Part shown: positions 8,534 to 17,656 of the stretch, in pieces
How the letters are laid out: the number at the start of each line of letters is the position of its first letter
How positions within the stretch are numbered: the stretch's first letter is position 1
Source of the DNA: Bacteroidota bacterium
Lineage (GTDB): Bacteria; Bacteroidota; Bacteroidia; Bacteroidales; Bacteroidaceae
Direction: 5' to 3'
DNA length: 64,000 nt
Assembly (NCBI GenBank): GCA_023426145.1
Contig: JAFABG010000037.1
Location: 1-64,000, forward strand
Made by a program: the position numbers and the translations under genes
The notes under the pieces: model-generated
Database searches by the model: none
What the model saw: only the letters and a program-made list of their open reading frames with translations
Told to the model about the DNA's origin: nothing

Positions 8534-10315
8534 TTATTTTTCTTTAGCAAGTGTAAAGACAAATTCTAGACCTCCACCCGGTTTGTTCTTGGCAGAAATG
8601 TTACCTCCGTGGATTATGACCGAATTCTTCACGATGGCCAATCCAAGCCCTGTTCCGCCCAATTTCCGTGAGCGTCCTTTGTCAACGCGGTAGAAGCGTT
8701 CAAAGAGGCGATTCAAGTGCTCGGGAGATACACCTATACCTGTATCGGCAAAACTGAAATAGTAGTAATTCTCGTCTTCTCGGAAACAGTTGATGTTGAT
8801 CTGTATGTTAGTTCCAGCATACGCTATCGCATTATCCATCAAGTTGCGGAAAATGGAATAAAGCAGCGAGTAGTTACCTTTAATTTGGATGCCCTTTTTC
8901 AGAGAGTTTATCGCTGTGATTTGTTTCCCTTCAAGCTCCAACGAAACTTCATTAATAATGTTTCCCACTAACATGCTGACATCTATCCGTTCCATATCGA
9001 TCATATTGGCAGCTTCATCCATTCGGGTGAGCACTGATATGTCACGTAGTAAACGGCTGAGGCGGTTGCTTTGTGCGTAGCATCGTTCAAGGAACGTATT
9101 AATTTTTTCTCGCGAGATATTTTCGTTGTTGACAATCGTTTCCAAGTAGCCTTGAATGCTGCTAACTGGTGTTTTCAGTTCATGAGCAATATTTTGGGTC
9201 AACTGTCGTTTTAGTCGCACTTGTTCTTCCTCTTGCGTCACATCATTGATGGAAATCTCAAAGCTAGCATCTTGAAAGAGGATACACTCTACAATGAATG
9301 TTCGCCCGTTTTTATTAATGGTTACCGACATTCGCTTTTCATCTTTTCCCCGCGAACGCTGTTGCTGGTTTTTATTGATGAAATGGATAATTTCTTTTAG
9401 CTCATCAATGGCAAAAACGTCTTCCGTATTCTCAAGATTGGAATCGGAGATTAGATTACTGTATTGGGTGAATAGATTGTTAACAAGAATCTCTTTTTTG
9501 CCTTTGGTGAATATACCCAATCCTTCATGCGAAATTTGAAGGTGGGTGATTAATTTTTCACGTTCGATGTACAGGGCCTCTTTAGTCTCGTGCAGTCGCT
9601 TGTAGATCTGTATGATGTGTTGCGAAATCTCTCCTAATTCATTGTGAGGGAAAGCAGATTGCATTGCCATTTCTATAGGTTCGTTTCGGTCAGCGCGCAT
9701 GGCAAACTCACGAAGTTGGTTCACAGAAGTTCCCAGTTTATTAGTCAATTTATAGAAAATGATCATTAAGAGTAGTGTGATCCCAATCGTGAACCATAAG
9801 AAATGAGAATCTGCTTTCAGGTTCTTTACTAAGCTGACATCATAAGGCAAAGCCGACCGAATGATATAATCATGATATCCGGTGGCGGAATAGAAATAAG
9901 GTAATCCGGTGGTTTCAGAAGTTCGTCGAACATCGAAGCCTTGCCCTTGTTTCAATGCCTTTTGCACTTCAGGACGGTGCAAATGGTTTTCGATTTGGGT
10001 ATAGTCTCGTTTATAACTATCAAAAAGCACTTTTCCTTGGAGGCTGATTAATGTGACGCGCAAGTCCTTTAAAAAATGAGTCTTGATATAATCATTAATC
10101 ATATTTTGATTAAACGTTTGCTGGTCTAATTGTTCATACAGCCTACTGTTGTAATCTTGCAACTGGGTGTTCAGCAACTCCACTTTATACTCTCTCTCAC
10201 GTTGGTACTGATAGGCTATGAAACAAGCTGCAAAGAAGACAAACAACGAGATCACCGAAAGAAAAAGCTTTTGGCTGAAAGACAGAAAATGTTTTTGATT
10301 GACAGGTAGATTCAT
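8534..10315 (-). CDS. Membrane sensor histidine kinase, PhoR-type
   Basis: The 593-residue protein has a membrane segment at residues ~13-32, a periplasmic sensor domain (~33-170), a second membrane segment at ~171-190, a linker, a PAS-like region (~250-360), then the HisKA domain with the phospho-acceptor His in NIAHELKTPVSSI, and a HATPase domain with N box (FRNLMDNAIAYA), G1 (DTGIGV) and G2 (GTGLGLAIVKNS). It starts 9 bp after the response-regulator gene, so the two form one operon and one phosphorelay. The signal is unknown. It is not the RprX kinase of B. fragilis as far as the regulator sequence shows. Confidence 0.92.
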   Translation of the reverse strand: MNLPVNQKHFLSFSQKLFLSVISLFVFFAACFIAYQYQREREYKVELLNTQLQDYNSRLYEQLDQQTFNQNMINDYIKTHFLKDLRVTLISLQGKVLFDSYKRDYTQIENHLHRPEVQKALKQGQGFDVRRTSETTGLPYFYSATGYHDYIIRSALPYDVSLVKNLKADSHFLWFTIGITLLLMIIFYKLTNKLGTSVNQLREFAMRADRNEPIEMAMQSAFPHNELGEISQHIIQIYKRLHETKEALYIEREKLITHLQISHEGLGIFTKGKKEILVNNLFTQYSNLISDSNLENTEDVFAIDELKEIIHFINKNQQQRSRGKDEKRMSVTINKNGRTFIVECILFQDASFEISINDVTQEEEQVRLKRQLTQNIAHELKTPVSSIQGYLETIVNNENISREKINTFLERCYAQSNRLSRLLRDISVLTRMDEAANMIDMERIDVSMLVGNIINEVSLELEGKQITAINSLKKGIQIKGNYSLLYSIFRNLMDNAIAYAGTNIQININCFREDENYYYFSFADTGIGVSPEHLNRLFERFYRVDKGRSRKLGGTGLGLAIVKNSVIIHGGNISAKNKPGGGLEFVFTLAKEK

Positions 10316-10324
10316 AATTTATGC

Positions 10325-11014
10325 TTATTCGACCTCAAAGCAGTATCCATAACCCAAACGGGTGACGATACATTTGCCATATTGGCCTATTTTTTTGCGT
10401 AAACGGGTGATGTTTACGTCGATTGTACGATCTAATACATATACTTCGTCGCTCCATATACGGGTCAGGATATCTTCGCGTGAGAATACACGTCCTTTAT
10501 TCTGAACCAAAAGAAACAAAATCTCAAATTCCTTTTTGGTCAAAGAGATTTCTTCATCGTCTATGCTTACTTTTTTCTTTGTGATGTCGATAATGAGCGA
10601 CTGATAAATCAAGCGTTCGGGTGCTTTATCGGCTTCTCCATTGGAAGTGCGTCTCAAAACGGCTTTTACACGAGCAATGACTTCACGCAAAGAAAAAGGT
10701 TTAGAAATATAATCATCGGCTCCGAGATTGAAGCCTGTCACCGTGTCGTTTTCTGTATCTTTAGCCGTAATGAAGATGATGGGTACTTTGGCTGTTTTTT
10801 TGTCCTTCTTAAGGAGGTTAGCCATTTTAAAACCGGAAATTTCTCCCATCATTACATCTAGAAGAATTAAATGATAACTTCCAATATCCATTTTTAATGC
10901 TTCTTCAGCAGAATTGGCAGCATCTACTTCGTAACCTTCGTTCTCAAGATTAAATTTTAGAATCTCGCAGAGGTCTTCTTCATCGTCGACAACTAAAATA
11001 CGGTAATCGTTCAT
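10325..11014 (-). CDS. OmpR/PhoB-family response regulator
   Basis: The 229-residue protein has a receiver domain (residues ~4-120) with the acidic pair DDEED, phospho-acceptor Asp in LILLDVMMG, the conserved Thr in FITAKD and Lys in ISKPFSL, followed by an OmpR-type winged-helix DNA-binding domain (~130-228; SREDILTRIWSDEVYVLDRT, TRLGYGYCFE). It is first in the operon with the sensor kinase. It reads closest to PhoB-like regulators, but in Bacteroidota such family resemblance does not establish phosphate control. A TTTG/TAACTTTG promoter precedes it. Confidence 0.92.
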   Translation of the reverse strand: MNDYRILVVDDEEDLCEILKFNLENEGYEVDAANSAEEALKMDIGSYHLILLDVMMGEISGFKMANLLKKDKKTAKVPIIFITAKDTENDTVTGFNLGADDYISKPFSLREVIARVKAVLRRTSNGEADKAPERLIYQSLIIDITKKKVSIDDEEISLTKKEFEILFLLVQNKGRVFSREDILTRIWSDEVYVLDRTIDVNITRLRKKIGQYGKCIVTRLGYGYCFEVE

Positions 11015-11040
11015 AGGATATATGTATTAATGTGATATGA

Positions 11041-11072
11041 CAAAGTTAGTCTTTTTTTTATTTTGGAACAAA
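11041..11072 (-). promoter_or_regulatory. Promoter for the two-component operon
   Basis: On the minus strand TAACTTTG (complement of 11041-11048) fits the TAnnTTTG -7 box and TTTG (complement of 11069-11072) lies 20 bases upstream, one more than the usual 19. It faces the response-regulator start at 11014. Confidence 0.6.
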
Positions 11073-11260
11073 GATGAGGATATTTTGTTACGGCTGAATG
11101 AAACAAATGTTACAATCCTGTTACATTGCATTTGAAAGCGGATTCTGCTCGGGCTAAAAGTTTTTATGGGGCTTGCGAAGAAAAAACGTATCTTATTTGT
11201 TATCTTTGTTGAGCAAAAGGTGATGAAGAAAAATAAAGTAACACATACAGTCTAGAAATA

Positions 11261-12454
11261 ATGATACAAATAGATCTCAAAAAGCATAAGCGTGAATGGG
11301 TGGGGGCAATCATTGTCTTACTTATTTTGATAGGTGCAATATCGGTTTTTCAATATAATTCATCCAATTCAGGTTTTGAGATTGTCGACGACTTGGGAGG
11401 AAACATCTTCCCTTCAGCCATTTTATCTGTTGCTACTACAGATGCTCAGGTCATCACGCCTTCCGATTCTACGTATTTAGGAAATTCTAAATCTTGCATT
11501 GCCATTCGAGTGCGGTCTAGAAATGCTTATAGCCGGGTGAGGATTGAAGTGTCCGAAACGCCTTTTTTTGCACGTTCGGTCTCTGAGTTTATTTTAGATA
11601 AGGCGCGAACAGAATATACCATCTATCCTGATATTATTTGGAATTACGAAGCCCTCAAAGAGAATGCGCAGGCTGAACCTGTGAGTGTAGCTGTGAAGGT
11701 GGAGATGAATGGAAAAGACTTAGGGCAAGGAGTGCGGACATTCTCTGTGCGAAGCCTTAATGAATGTTTATTAGGGTATGTGGCTAATGGAACAAAATTC
11801 TATGATACCAGTATTTTCTTTGCAGCTTATGTCAACGAAGAGAACCCAATGATAGATAAGTTACTTCGTGAAGCTTTAGATACCCGCATCGTTAATCGTT
11901 TTCTGGGCTATCAGAGTAAAGCTAAGGGAGCTGTCGATAAGCAAGTATATGCTTTATGGAATATCTTGCAAAAGCGTAAGTTTCGGTATAGCTCAGTATC
12001 GAATACCAGTCTTTCGAGTAATGTAGTTTTTTCGCAGCGTGTTCGTACCTTTGATGATGCGATGGAGTCTTCACAGGTCAATTGTGTGGATGGTAGTGTT
12101 CTTTTTGCTTCTCTGATGCGCGCCGTTAATATTGAACCGATCTTAGTACGTACTCCCGGACATATGTTTGTTGGGTACTACACCGATAATTCGCATAAGG
12201 ATATGAATTTTTTGGAGACTACCATGATTGGGGATGTCGACTTGGATGACTTTTTCCCCGATGAACAGCTGGATTCGACGATGGTTGGCAAATCTCAGAA
12301 TGAGATGTCGCTACTTACTTTTGAAAAATCCAAGCAATATGCCAATAAGAAATACAAAGACAATGAAGAAGGAATCCATTCTGGGAAATTGAACTATATG
12401 TTTTTAGAAATATCGAAGGAAGTACGAAGGAAAATACAACCGATAGGGAAATAG
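11261..12454 (+). CDS. Membrane-anchored transglutaminase-like protein
   Basis: The 397-residue protein has one N-terminal membrane segment (residues ~14-32), so most of it is extracytoplasmic. The region around residues 225-345 resembles the transglutaminase/papain-like core: a helix with candidate nucleophile Cys275 (VNCVDGSVLFASLMRA), then His301 (TPGHMFVGYY) and an acidic residue in MNFLETT. It may be a peptidase or structural relative; the substrate is unknown. A -7 type box TATCTTTG is at 11201-11208. It is transcribed divergently from the two-component system and is 71 bp before the DUF3805 gene. Confidence 0.7.
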   Translation: MIQIDLKKHKREWVGAIIVLLILIGAISVFQYNSSNSGFEIVDDLGGNIFPSAILSVATTDAQVITPSDSTYLGNSKSCIAIRVRSRNAYSRVRIEVSETPFFARSVSEFILDKARTEYTIYPDIIWNYEALKENAQAEPVSVAVKVEMNGKDLGQGVRTFSVRSLNECLLGYVANGTKFYDTSIFFAAYVNEENPMIDKLLREALDTRIVNRFLGYQSKAKGAVDKQVYALWNILQKRKFRYSSVSNTSLSSNVVFSQRVRTFDDAMESSQVNCVDGSVLFASLMRAVNIEPILVRTPGHMFVGYYTDNSHKDMNFLETTMIGDVDLDDFFPDEQLDSTMVGKSQNEMSLLTFEKSKQYANKKYKDNEEGIHSGKLNYMFLEISKEVRRKIQPIGK

Positions 12455-12525
12455 TTTCTTATCGAACTTCATGAAATTTCCCTATTTTATTGTATTTTTG
12501 CCAAGTAATCATTAATGAAAAAAGG

Positions 12526-13332
12526 ATGCAAGGCAAGAAATTTATCTCTCCGGGAGCCTGGTTTTCAATGATCTATCCGTCGGACTGGAATGAGTTCGAA
12601 GATGGTGAAGGCTCTTTTCTTTTTTATAACCCCGATGTGTGGACGGGAAACTTTCGTATATCCGCATTCAAAGGAAAAGCCACTTACGGCAAAGAGGCCA
12701 TTCGTCAGGAACTTGGCGAAAATAGTTCGGCTACACTTCATAAAATCGGTTCGTTGGAATGTGCCTATAGCAAAGAAATGTTTCAAGAAGAAGGCACCTA
12801 TTATACTTCTCATGTCTGGATTATCGGCGCAGGTAATATTGCTTTCGAATGTTCGTTCACAGTGCCTAAAGGTGAAAGTGTGGAAATCGCTGAAGAAGTG
12901 ATTGCTACGTTAGAAGTTCGTCAAGATGGAGTGAAATATCCTGCTGAACTGATCCCGGTTCGTCTCTCAGAAATCTATCAGATCAACGAGGGATATGAGT
13001 GGGTTGTTTCTACTGTGAAGCAGGAACTCAAGAAAGACTTTCAGGGCATGGAAGAAGATTTGGAGAAACTTCAACAGATCATTGATAGTGGCAAGATCGG
13101 TGCGAAGAAGAAAGAAGAATGGCTTGCCATCGGTATAGCTATATGCACGATACTAACCAACGAAGTGGAAGGTATGGAATGGCAAACTTTGATTGATGGC
13201 AATCGTGAGGTTCCAGTATTGCTGTACAATGAAAAAGTAATTGATCCGATGACATTGGTTTGGAGCAAAATAAAAGCAGGCCAACCTTGCCATGTCATTG
13301 AAGAGTATAATGCAGCGCTAGGTATGCGCTGA
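12526..13332 (+). CDS. DUF3805/DUF3806 protein
   Basis: The ATG at 12526 gives 268 residues (MQGKKFISPGAWFSMIYP...); the longer frame uses a TTG at 12490 and lacks support. The N-terminal half (residues ~1-140) matches what I recall of DUF3805, with the PSDWNEFEDGEGSFLFYNP segment typical of PsbP/Mog1-like folds, and the C-terminal half (~145-268) matches DUF3806, ending with DPMTLVWSKI. There is no signal peptide, so it is probably cytoplasmic. The function is unknown. It is followed after 26 bp by the ABC-F gene and may be co-transcribed. Confidence 0.75.
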   Translation: MQGKKFISPGAWFSMIYPSDWNEFEDGEGSFLFYNPDVWTGNFRISAFKGKATYGKEAIRQELGENSSATLHKIGSLECAYSKEMFQEEGTYYTSHVWIIGAGNIAFECSFTVPKGESVEIAEEVIATLEVRQDGVKYPAELIPVRLSEIYQINEGYEWVVSTVKQELKKDFQGMEEDLEKLQQIIDSGKIGAKKKEEWLAIGIAICTILTNEVEGMEWQTLIDGNREVPVLLYNEKVIDPMTLVWSKIKAGQPCHVIEEYNAALGMR

Positions 13333-13358
13333 TCACTAACCAACTAATTTTATATTTC

Positions 13359-15227
13359 GTGGCGGTACCTTATTTACAAGTAGACAACTTAACCAAGTCT
13401 TTTGGAGACTTGGTTCTTTTTGAAAATATATCATTTGGCATAGCCGAAGGACAACGTGTCGGGTTGATTGCTAAAAACGGTAGTGGAAAGACCACTTTAC
13501 TGAATATTATTTCCGGAAAAGAAGGGTACGATAGCGGAAGCATTGCTTTCCGACGTGATCTTCGTGTCGATTATCTGGAGCAAGACCCCAATTATCCGGA
13601 AGAACTGACGGTGTTGGAAGCGTGTTTCCATCATGGAAACAGCACGGTAGAGTTGATTAAGGAGTACGAACAGTGTATGGAAACCGAAGGTCATCCTGGT
13701 TTGGAAGATTTATTGGTGCGCATGGATCAGGAAAAGGCTTGGGAATATGAACAGAAAGCAAAACAGATTCTTTCTCAACTGAAAATCCGTAACTTTGATC
13801 AACAAGTGAAGCAACTTTCCGGCGGACAATTGAAGCGGATTGCCTTGGCCAATGCTTTGATCACTGAGCCGGATTTATTAATCTTAGATGAGCCTACCAA
13901 TCACTTAGACTTAGATATGACTGAGTGGCTGGAAGAGTATTTGCGTCGTACTAATTTAAGTCTGTTGATGGTGACCCACGATCGCTATTTCCTAGATCGT
14001 GTTTGCTCTGAGATCATGGAAATTGATAATCAGCAGATCTATCAATATAAAGGAAATTATAGCTATTACTTAGAAAAGCGCCAAGAACGCATTGAAGCTA
14101 AAAGCTCGGAAATTGATCGTGCCAACAATCTTTATCGTACAGAACTTGATTGGATGCGGAGAATGCCACAAGCTCGTGGGCATAAAGCGCGCTATCGTGA
14201 AGATGCTTTCTACGAATTAGAGAAAGTGGCCAAACAACGTTTTAATAATGATAACGTAAAGCTTGAGGTCAAAGCATCATATATCGGAAGTAAAATCTTT
14301 GAAGCCGATCATTTATCTAAAAGCTTCGGAGACTTAAAAATATTGGAAGATTTTTCCTATATTTTCTCTCGTTATGAGAAAATGGGAATTGTTGGGAACA
14401 ACGGTACCGGTAAATCGACCTTTATCAAGATTCTGATGGGGCTCGTGAAGCCGGATAGTGGAGTGCTTGATATTGGGGAGACCGTTCGTTTCGGTTACTA
14501 TTCGCAAGACGGGCTTCAATTTGATGATCAAATGAAGGTGATAGACGTTGTTCAGGATATTGCTGAAGTGATTGAACTGGGCAACGGGAAGAAACTGACT
14601 GCTTCGCAATTCTTGCAACATTTTCTGTTCACTCCCGAAACACAACATAGTTATGTTTATAAGTTGAGTGGGGGAGAACGTCGTAGACTTTACCTTTGTA
14701 CCATTTTGATGCGGAATCCCAACTTCCTTGTTTTGGATGAGCCTACCAACGACTTAGATATTATCACCTTGAATGTACTGGAAGAATACCTTCAAAGTTT
14801 TAAAGGCTGTGTCATTGTGGTATCGCACGACCGCTACTTCATGGATAAAGTGGTAGATCATCTTTTGGTGTTCAACGGTCAGGCCGATATTCGCGATTTC
14901 CCCGGAAATTATAGCGATTATCGTGATTGGAAAGAAGCTAAAGCTCAAAAGGAAAAAGAAGCCGAGAAGCCGCAGGAAGAAAAGACTGCTCGCGTTCGCC
15001 TGAACGATAAACGGAAAATGAGCTTTAAGGAAAAACGTGAATTTGAACAATTGGAAAAAGAAATAGCGGAATTGGAGTCAGAGAAAGCTCAAATCGAAGA
15101 ATTACTTTGTAGTGGTACGCTTTCTGTGGATGAACTTACCGAGAAATCAAAACGTTTGCCCGAAGTAAACGAACTGATTGATGAGAAAACGATGCGCTGG
15201 TTGGAACTCAGCGAAATAGAAGGTTGA
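13359..15227 (+). CDS. ABC-F family ATPase (Uup-like)
   Basis: The 622-residue protein starts with GTG at 13359 (no ATG fits the conserved N-terminus AVPYLQVDNLTKSFG). It carries two ABC domains: Walker A KNGSGKTT with LSGGQ and LDEPTNHLDL, then Walker A NNGTGKST with LSGGERRR and LDEPTNDLDI. It has no membrane segment. The C-terminal ~80 residues form a charged coiled coil (residues ~525-615). This order and the C-terminal coil fit Uup-type ABC-F proteins, which act on ribosomes or DNA intermediates rather than in transport. Tandem palindromes follow the stop codon. Confidence 0.9.
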   Translation: MAVPYLQVDNLTKSFGDLVLFENISFGIAEGQRVGLIAKNGSGKTTLLNIISGKEGYDSGSIAFRRDLRVDYLEQDPNYPEELTVLEACFHHGNSTVELIKEYEQCMETEGHPGLEDLLVRMDQEKAWEYEQKAKQILSQLKIRNFDQQVKQLSGGQLKRIALANALITEPDLLILDEPTNHLDLDMTEWLEEYLRRTNLSLLMVTHDRYFLDRVCSEIMEIDNQQIYQYKGNYSYYLEKRQERIEAKSSEIDRANNLYRTELDWMRRMPQARGHKARYREDAFYELEKVAKQRFNNDNVKLEVKASYIGSKIFEADHLSKSFGDLKILEDFSYIFSRYEKMGIVGNNGTGKSTFIKILMGLVKPDSGVLDIGETVRFGYYSQDGLQFDDQMKVIDVVQDIAEVIELGNGKKLTASQFLQHFLFTPETQHSYVYKLSGGERRRLYLCTILMRNPNFLVLDEPTNDLDIITLNVLEEYLQSFKGCVIVVSHDRYFMDKVVDHLLVFNGQADIRDFPGNYSDYRDWKEAKAQKEKEAEKPQEEKTARVRLNDKRKMSFKEKREFEQLEKEIAELESEKAQIEELLCSGTLSVDELTEKSKRLPEVNELIDEKTMRWLELSEIEG

Positions 15228-15230
15228 TGA

Positions 15231-15314
15231 TTGCCAACGTATTGACACAAGTGTGCCAATACGTTGGCAAGGCCGTGCCAATAGAGTGGCATAGTTGTGC
15301 CACCCTATTGGCAC
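15231..15314 (+). repeat. Two adjacent long palindromes sharing the motif TGCCAATA
   Basis: The first hairpin (15231-15270) has a perfect 14-bp stem TTGCCAACGTATTG/CAATACGTTGGCAA. The second (15275-15314) has arms GTGCCAATAG/CTATTGGCAC plus an inner GTGGCA/TGCCAC after one mismatch. Both start 3 and 47 bases after the ABC-F stop codon. TGCCAATA or its complement appears in both, so they look like copies of a repetitive intergenic element. Neither has a T-run, so intrinsic termination is unlikely. Confidence 0.75.
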
Positions 15315-15381
15315 AAGCAAAGTTCTATATCGTGCACAAATAACCTAGTAAAGATAATAACCTTGATAACATAACCTTGAT

Positions 15382-16224
15382 ATGACCAACTTGACTAACT
15401 ATCATAGCCATTGTCTCTATTGTGACGGACGTGCTAATATGGAAGATTTCATTCGTTTTGCTATTAGCCAAGGCTTTTCTTCTTATGGCATTTCTTCACA
15501 CGCTCCTCTATCCTTTTCCACAGCATGGACGATGGAATGGGATCGCATGGATGATTATCTTGCTGAATTTTTTCGATTGAAAGCAAAATATGCAGCTAAG
15601 ATAGAACTGATCATCGGACTCGAAATCGATTACCTGAATGAAGATAGTCATCCTGGCATTTCAGCTTTCCAAAGGCTACCTCTCGACTACCGGATTGGCT
15701 CCGTACACATGCTCTATTCTCCTCAAGGGAGAGTGGTAGACATTGATACACCGGCCGATATTTTCCGTCAACTTGTTGACACTCATTTTGAGGGTGATCT
15801 GGATCATGTGATTCGTCTCTATTATAAAAATCTCCTTCGGATGGTTGAGCTAGGAGGGTTCGACATTCTGGGACATGCTGACAAGATGCATTATAATGCC
15901 GCTTGCTACCGACCCGGTTTATTGGATGAGCTGTGGTATGATCAATTGGTAAGCGATTATTTTGCAGAGATTGCTTGTCATCACTACATCGTTGAAATTA
16001 ATACAAAGGCCTATCATGATTTGGGTACGTTTTACCCGAACGAACGCTATTTTACCTTGTTGAAAGAATTAGGTATCCGAGTACAGGTCAATAGCGATGC
16101 GCACTATCCGGAAAGGATCAATAATAGTCGTACTGAAGCTTTGTTCGCTTTAAAAAAGGCAGGGTTTACTACAGTCGTAGAGTGGCATAACGGGCAATGG
16201 AAAGATATGCCCCTTATGCCTTGA
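15382..16224 (+). CDS. PHP-domain histidinol-phosphatase
   Basis: The 280-residue protein is a PHP metallophosphoesterase of the HisK/HisJ histidinol-phosphatase type. Metal-binding motifs are visible: NYHSHCLYCDG near the N-terminus, GLEIDYL (~93-99), GSVHML (~112-117), DILGHADK (~165-172) and VNSDAHYPE (~240-248). It would hydrolyse L-histidinol phosphate to histidinol in histidine synthesis. No other his genes are nearby, so the physiological substrate is inferred from the family. Start ATG at 15382 puts the metal-binding motif six residues in, as normal. Confidence 0.85.
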   Translation: MTNLTNYHSHCLYCDGRANMEDFIRFAISQGFSSYGISSHAPLSFSTAWTMEWDRMDDYLAEFFRLKAKYAAKIELIIGLEIDYLNEDSHPGISAFQRLPLDYRIGSVHMLYSPQGRVVDIDTPADIFRQLVDTHFEGDLDHVIRLYYKNLLRMVELGGFDILGHADKMHYNAACYRPGLLDELWYDQLVSDYFAEIACHHYIVEINTKAYHDLGTFYPNERYFTLLKELGIRVQVNSDAHYPERINNSRTEALFALKKAGFTTVVEWHNGQWKDMPLMP

Positions 16225-16240
16225 ATCTAAGTGCTGATTT

Positions 16241-17476
16241 TTAGTCTATTCGTTTACACGAATTGGCCAATAAGAAGTCATTCAGAGCTTCTTCATAGTT
16301 GCCATTAATCAAGATATGATGATTGCCTAATGGATTTCTTAAGAAGTAGTCCGTAGGGGTGTTCATGTGGATACGTACTTGCGTGCGACACATATTAATG
16401 TAGTTAGTATTCTCCGTAAGCGTTCCCGTAGTCAGATAATACTCATCCAAACATTCTCCGCCACATTTCACGATCGTTACGTCACCCGTTGGAAGAATAC
16501 CTTGAATGGCTATTCCTTTTTCAGTTTCAAAATGGTTGCGGATGATATATCTTTCCGTTTGTTGCAGTCCTACAGTGCAGTGCGCTAGCACCAAGTCGTT
16601 TGTTCTGGCGTTAATCATGGATGGGTTTGCCATAAATCCATTTTTTCCTGTGAGTGCTTTTACGGCTAAAAGCGTAAAAACTGACTGAAGATCACCTTCG
16701 CATCCAGCTATAATGCCATCATCATTCAATAGGGATAGAGAGAGGCAGCCCGTGGTGTTCAGTTGTTCTATGAGTTTGAAGCAACTGAGCGTCAAAGCAT
16801 CCAGATTATCTTCTTTACAGACCTTTTTTATGGCTCGATATAAGCGCATAGCTTTGATTAAGTCCTCTGGAGTACCCTCGCGGCAGGCAAGGGCTTGCGA
16901 GGCAACAGCGGCACAAGATGCACCGACTTCATCATCCGTTATTTGTTCGAAATATTCATATATTCTTTCCAACGGTATATCTATATATTCGATTCCCCAG
17001 CGCCTTTTAGCTAAAAGGTAATCTACGTTGCTTGCAATCAACCATGAAGAAGGGCTTCCGATAACCCCAATTCGCTTACCGAATAAGGTACGTTGCGCTT
17101 GAAAGTTATTATAAAGGATATGTACTCGTTGAACAATAGTTGACAATTCACCATGAAGAATTTCGCTCTTCATGCCTCTGTTACGTAGCCAAGTAGAAAT
17201 CTCTAAGGCGGCTGCCAGTGAATTCTGCATGCCATCGGCTAATAAAATAGCAGGGCGGGGGAGGCGTTCGAAGTGTTGAATGACAAGTTTCTCTACTCCT
17301 CCGGTGGCTATAAAAATGAGTTTGAAATCATCGCTACTTAGCTGATCCATATCTTTACAATCTACAAGCTTCACGGTGTAGTATTTTTCGAGCTCGCTCA
17401 AAATGGCTTCATGAGAGATTCGTAAAGAGATCTGTTTTTGAAGGATGGAAGCGAAAGAAATCAAGTGTATCGTCAT
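16241..17476 (-). CDS. L-fucose/arabinose-isomerase-like protein of unknown function
   Basis: The 411-residue protein (ATG at 17476; the upstream frame would use TTG) resembles the sugar isomerase superfamily of FucI/AraA. The N-terminal part has Rossmann-like segments (LIFIATGGVEKL, GKRIGVIGSPSSW), and the middle has the FucI-type run GCEGDLQSVFTLLAVKALTG followed by NPSMIN and LAHCTVGL, where Glu and His are typical metal ligands. It is shorter than FucI (~590) and stands alone, without fucose or arabinose genes, so its substrate is open. It converges on the PHP phosphatase, 16 bp between stop codons. Confidence 0.7.
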   Translation of the reverse strand: MTIHLISFASILQKQISLRISHEAILSELEKYYTVKLVDCKDMDQLSSDDFKLIFIATGGVEKLVIQHFERLPRPAILLADGMQNSLAAALEISTWLRNRGMKSEILHGELSTIVQRVHILYNNFQAQRTLFGKRIGVIGSPSSWLIASNVDYLLAKRRWGIEYIDIPLERIYEYFEQITDDEVGASCAAVASQALACREGTPEDLIKAMRLYRAIKKVCKEDNLDALTLSCFKLIEQLNTTGCLSLSLLNDDGIIAGCEGDLQSVFTLLAVKALTGKNGFMANPSMINARTNDLVLAHCTVGLQQTERYIIRNHFETEKGIAIQGILPTGDVTIVKCGGECLDEYYLTTGTLTENTNYINMCRTQVRIHMNTPTDYFLRNPLGNHHILINGNYEEALNDFLLANSCKRID

Positions 17477-17656
17477 TCTGATATTAATTAAAGTTTTCAA
17501 TATGACAAATGTATAGCTTTCTTTTCATATAGCTACTACGTTTTTAACCTTACTAAGGTTTTTAAAGTTTTTATGTCTCTGTATTCAAATAATTGAGTAC
17601 ATTTGCAGCTCTTAGTCTAAAATCTAAATAGTAATTAGTAATTTGTAATTAAAATT

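Noticed and set aside
8534..11014. Naming the two-component pair RprX/RprY
   Set aside because: The regulator sequence does not resemble the RprY N-terminus as I recall it; it reads as a generic PhoB-like regulator.
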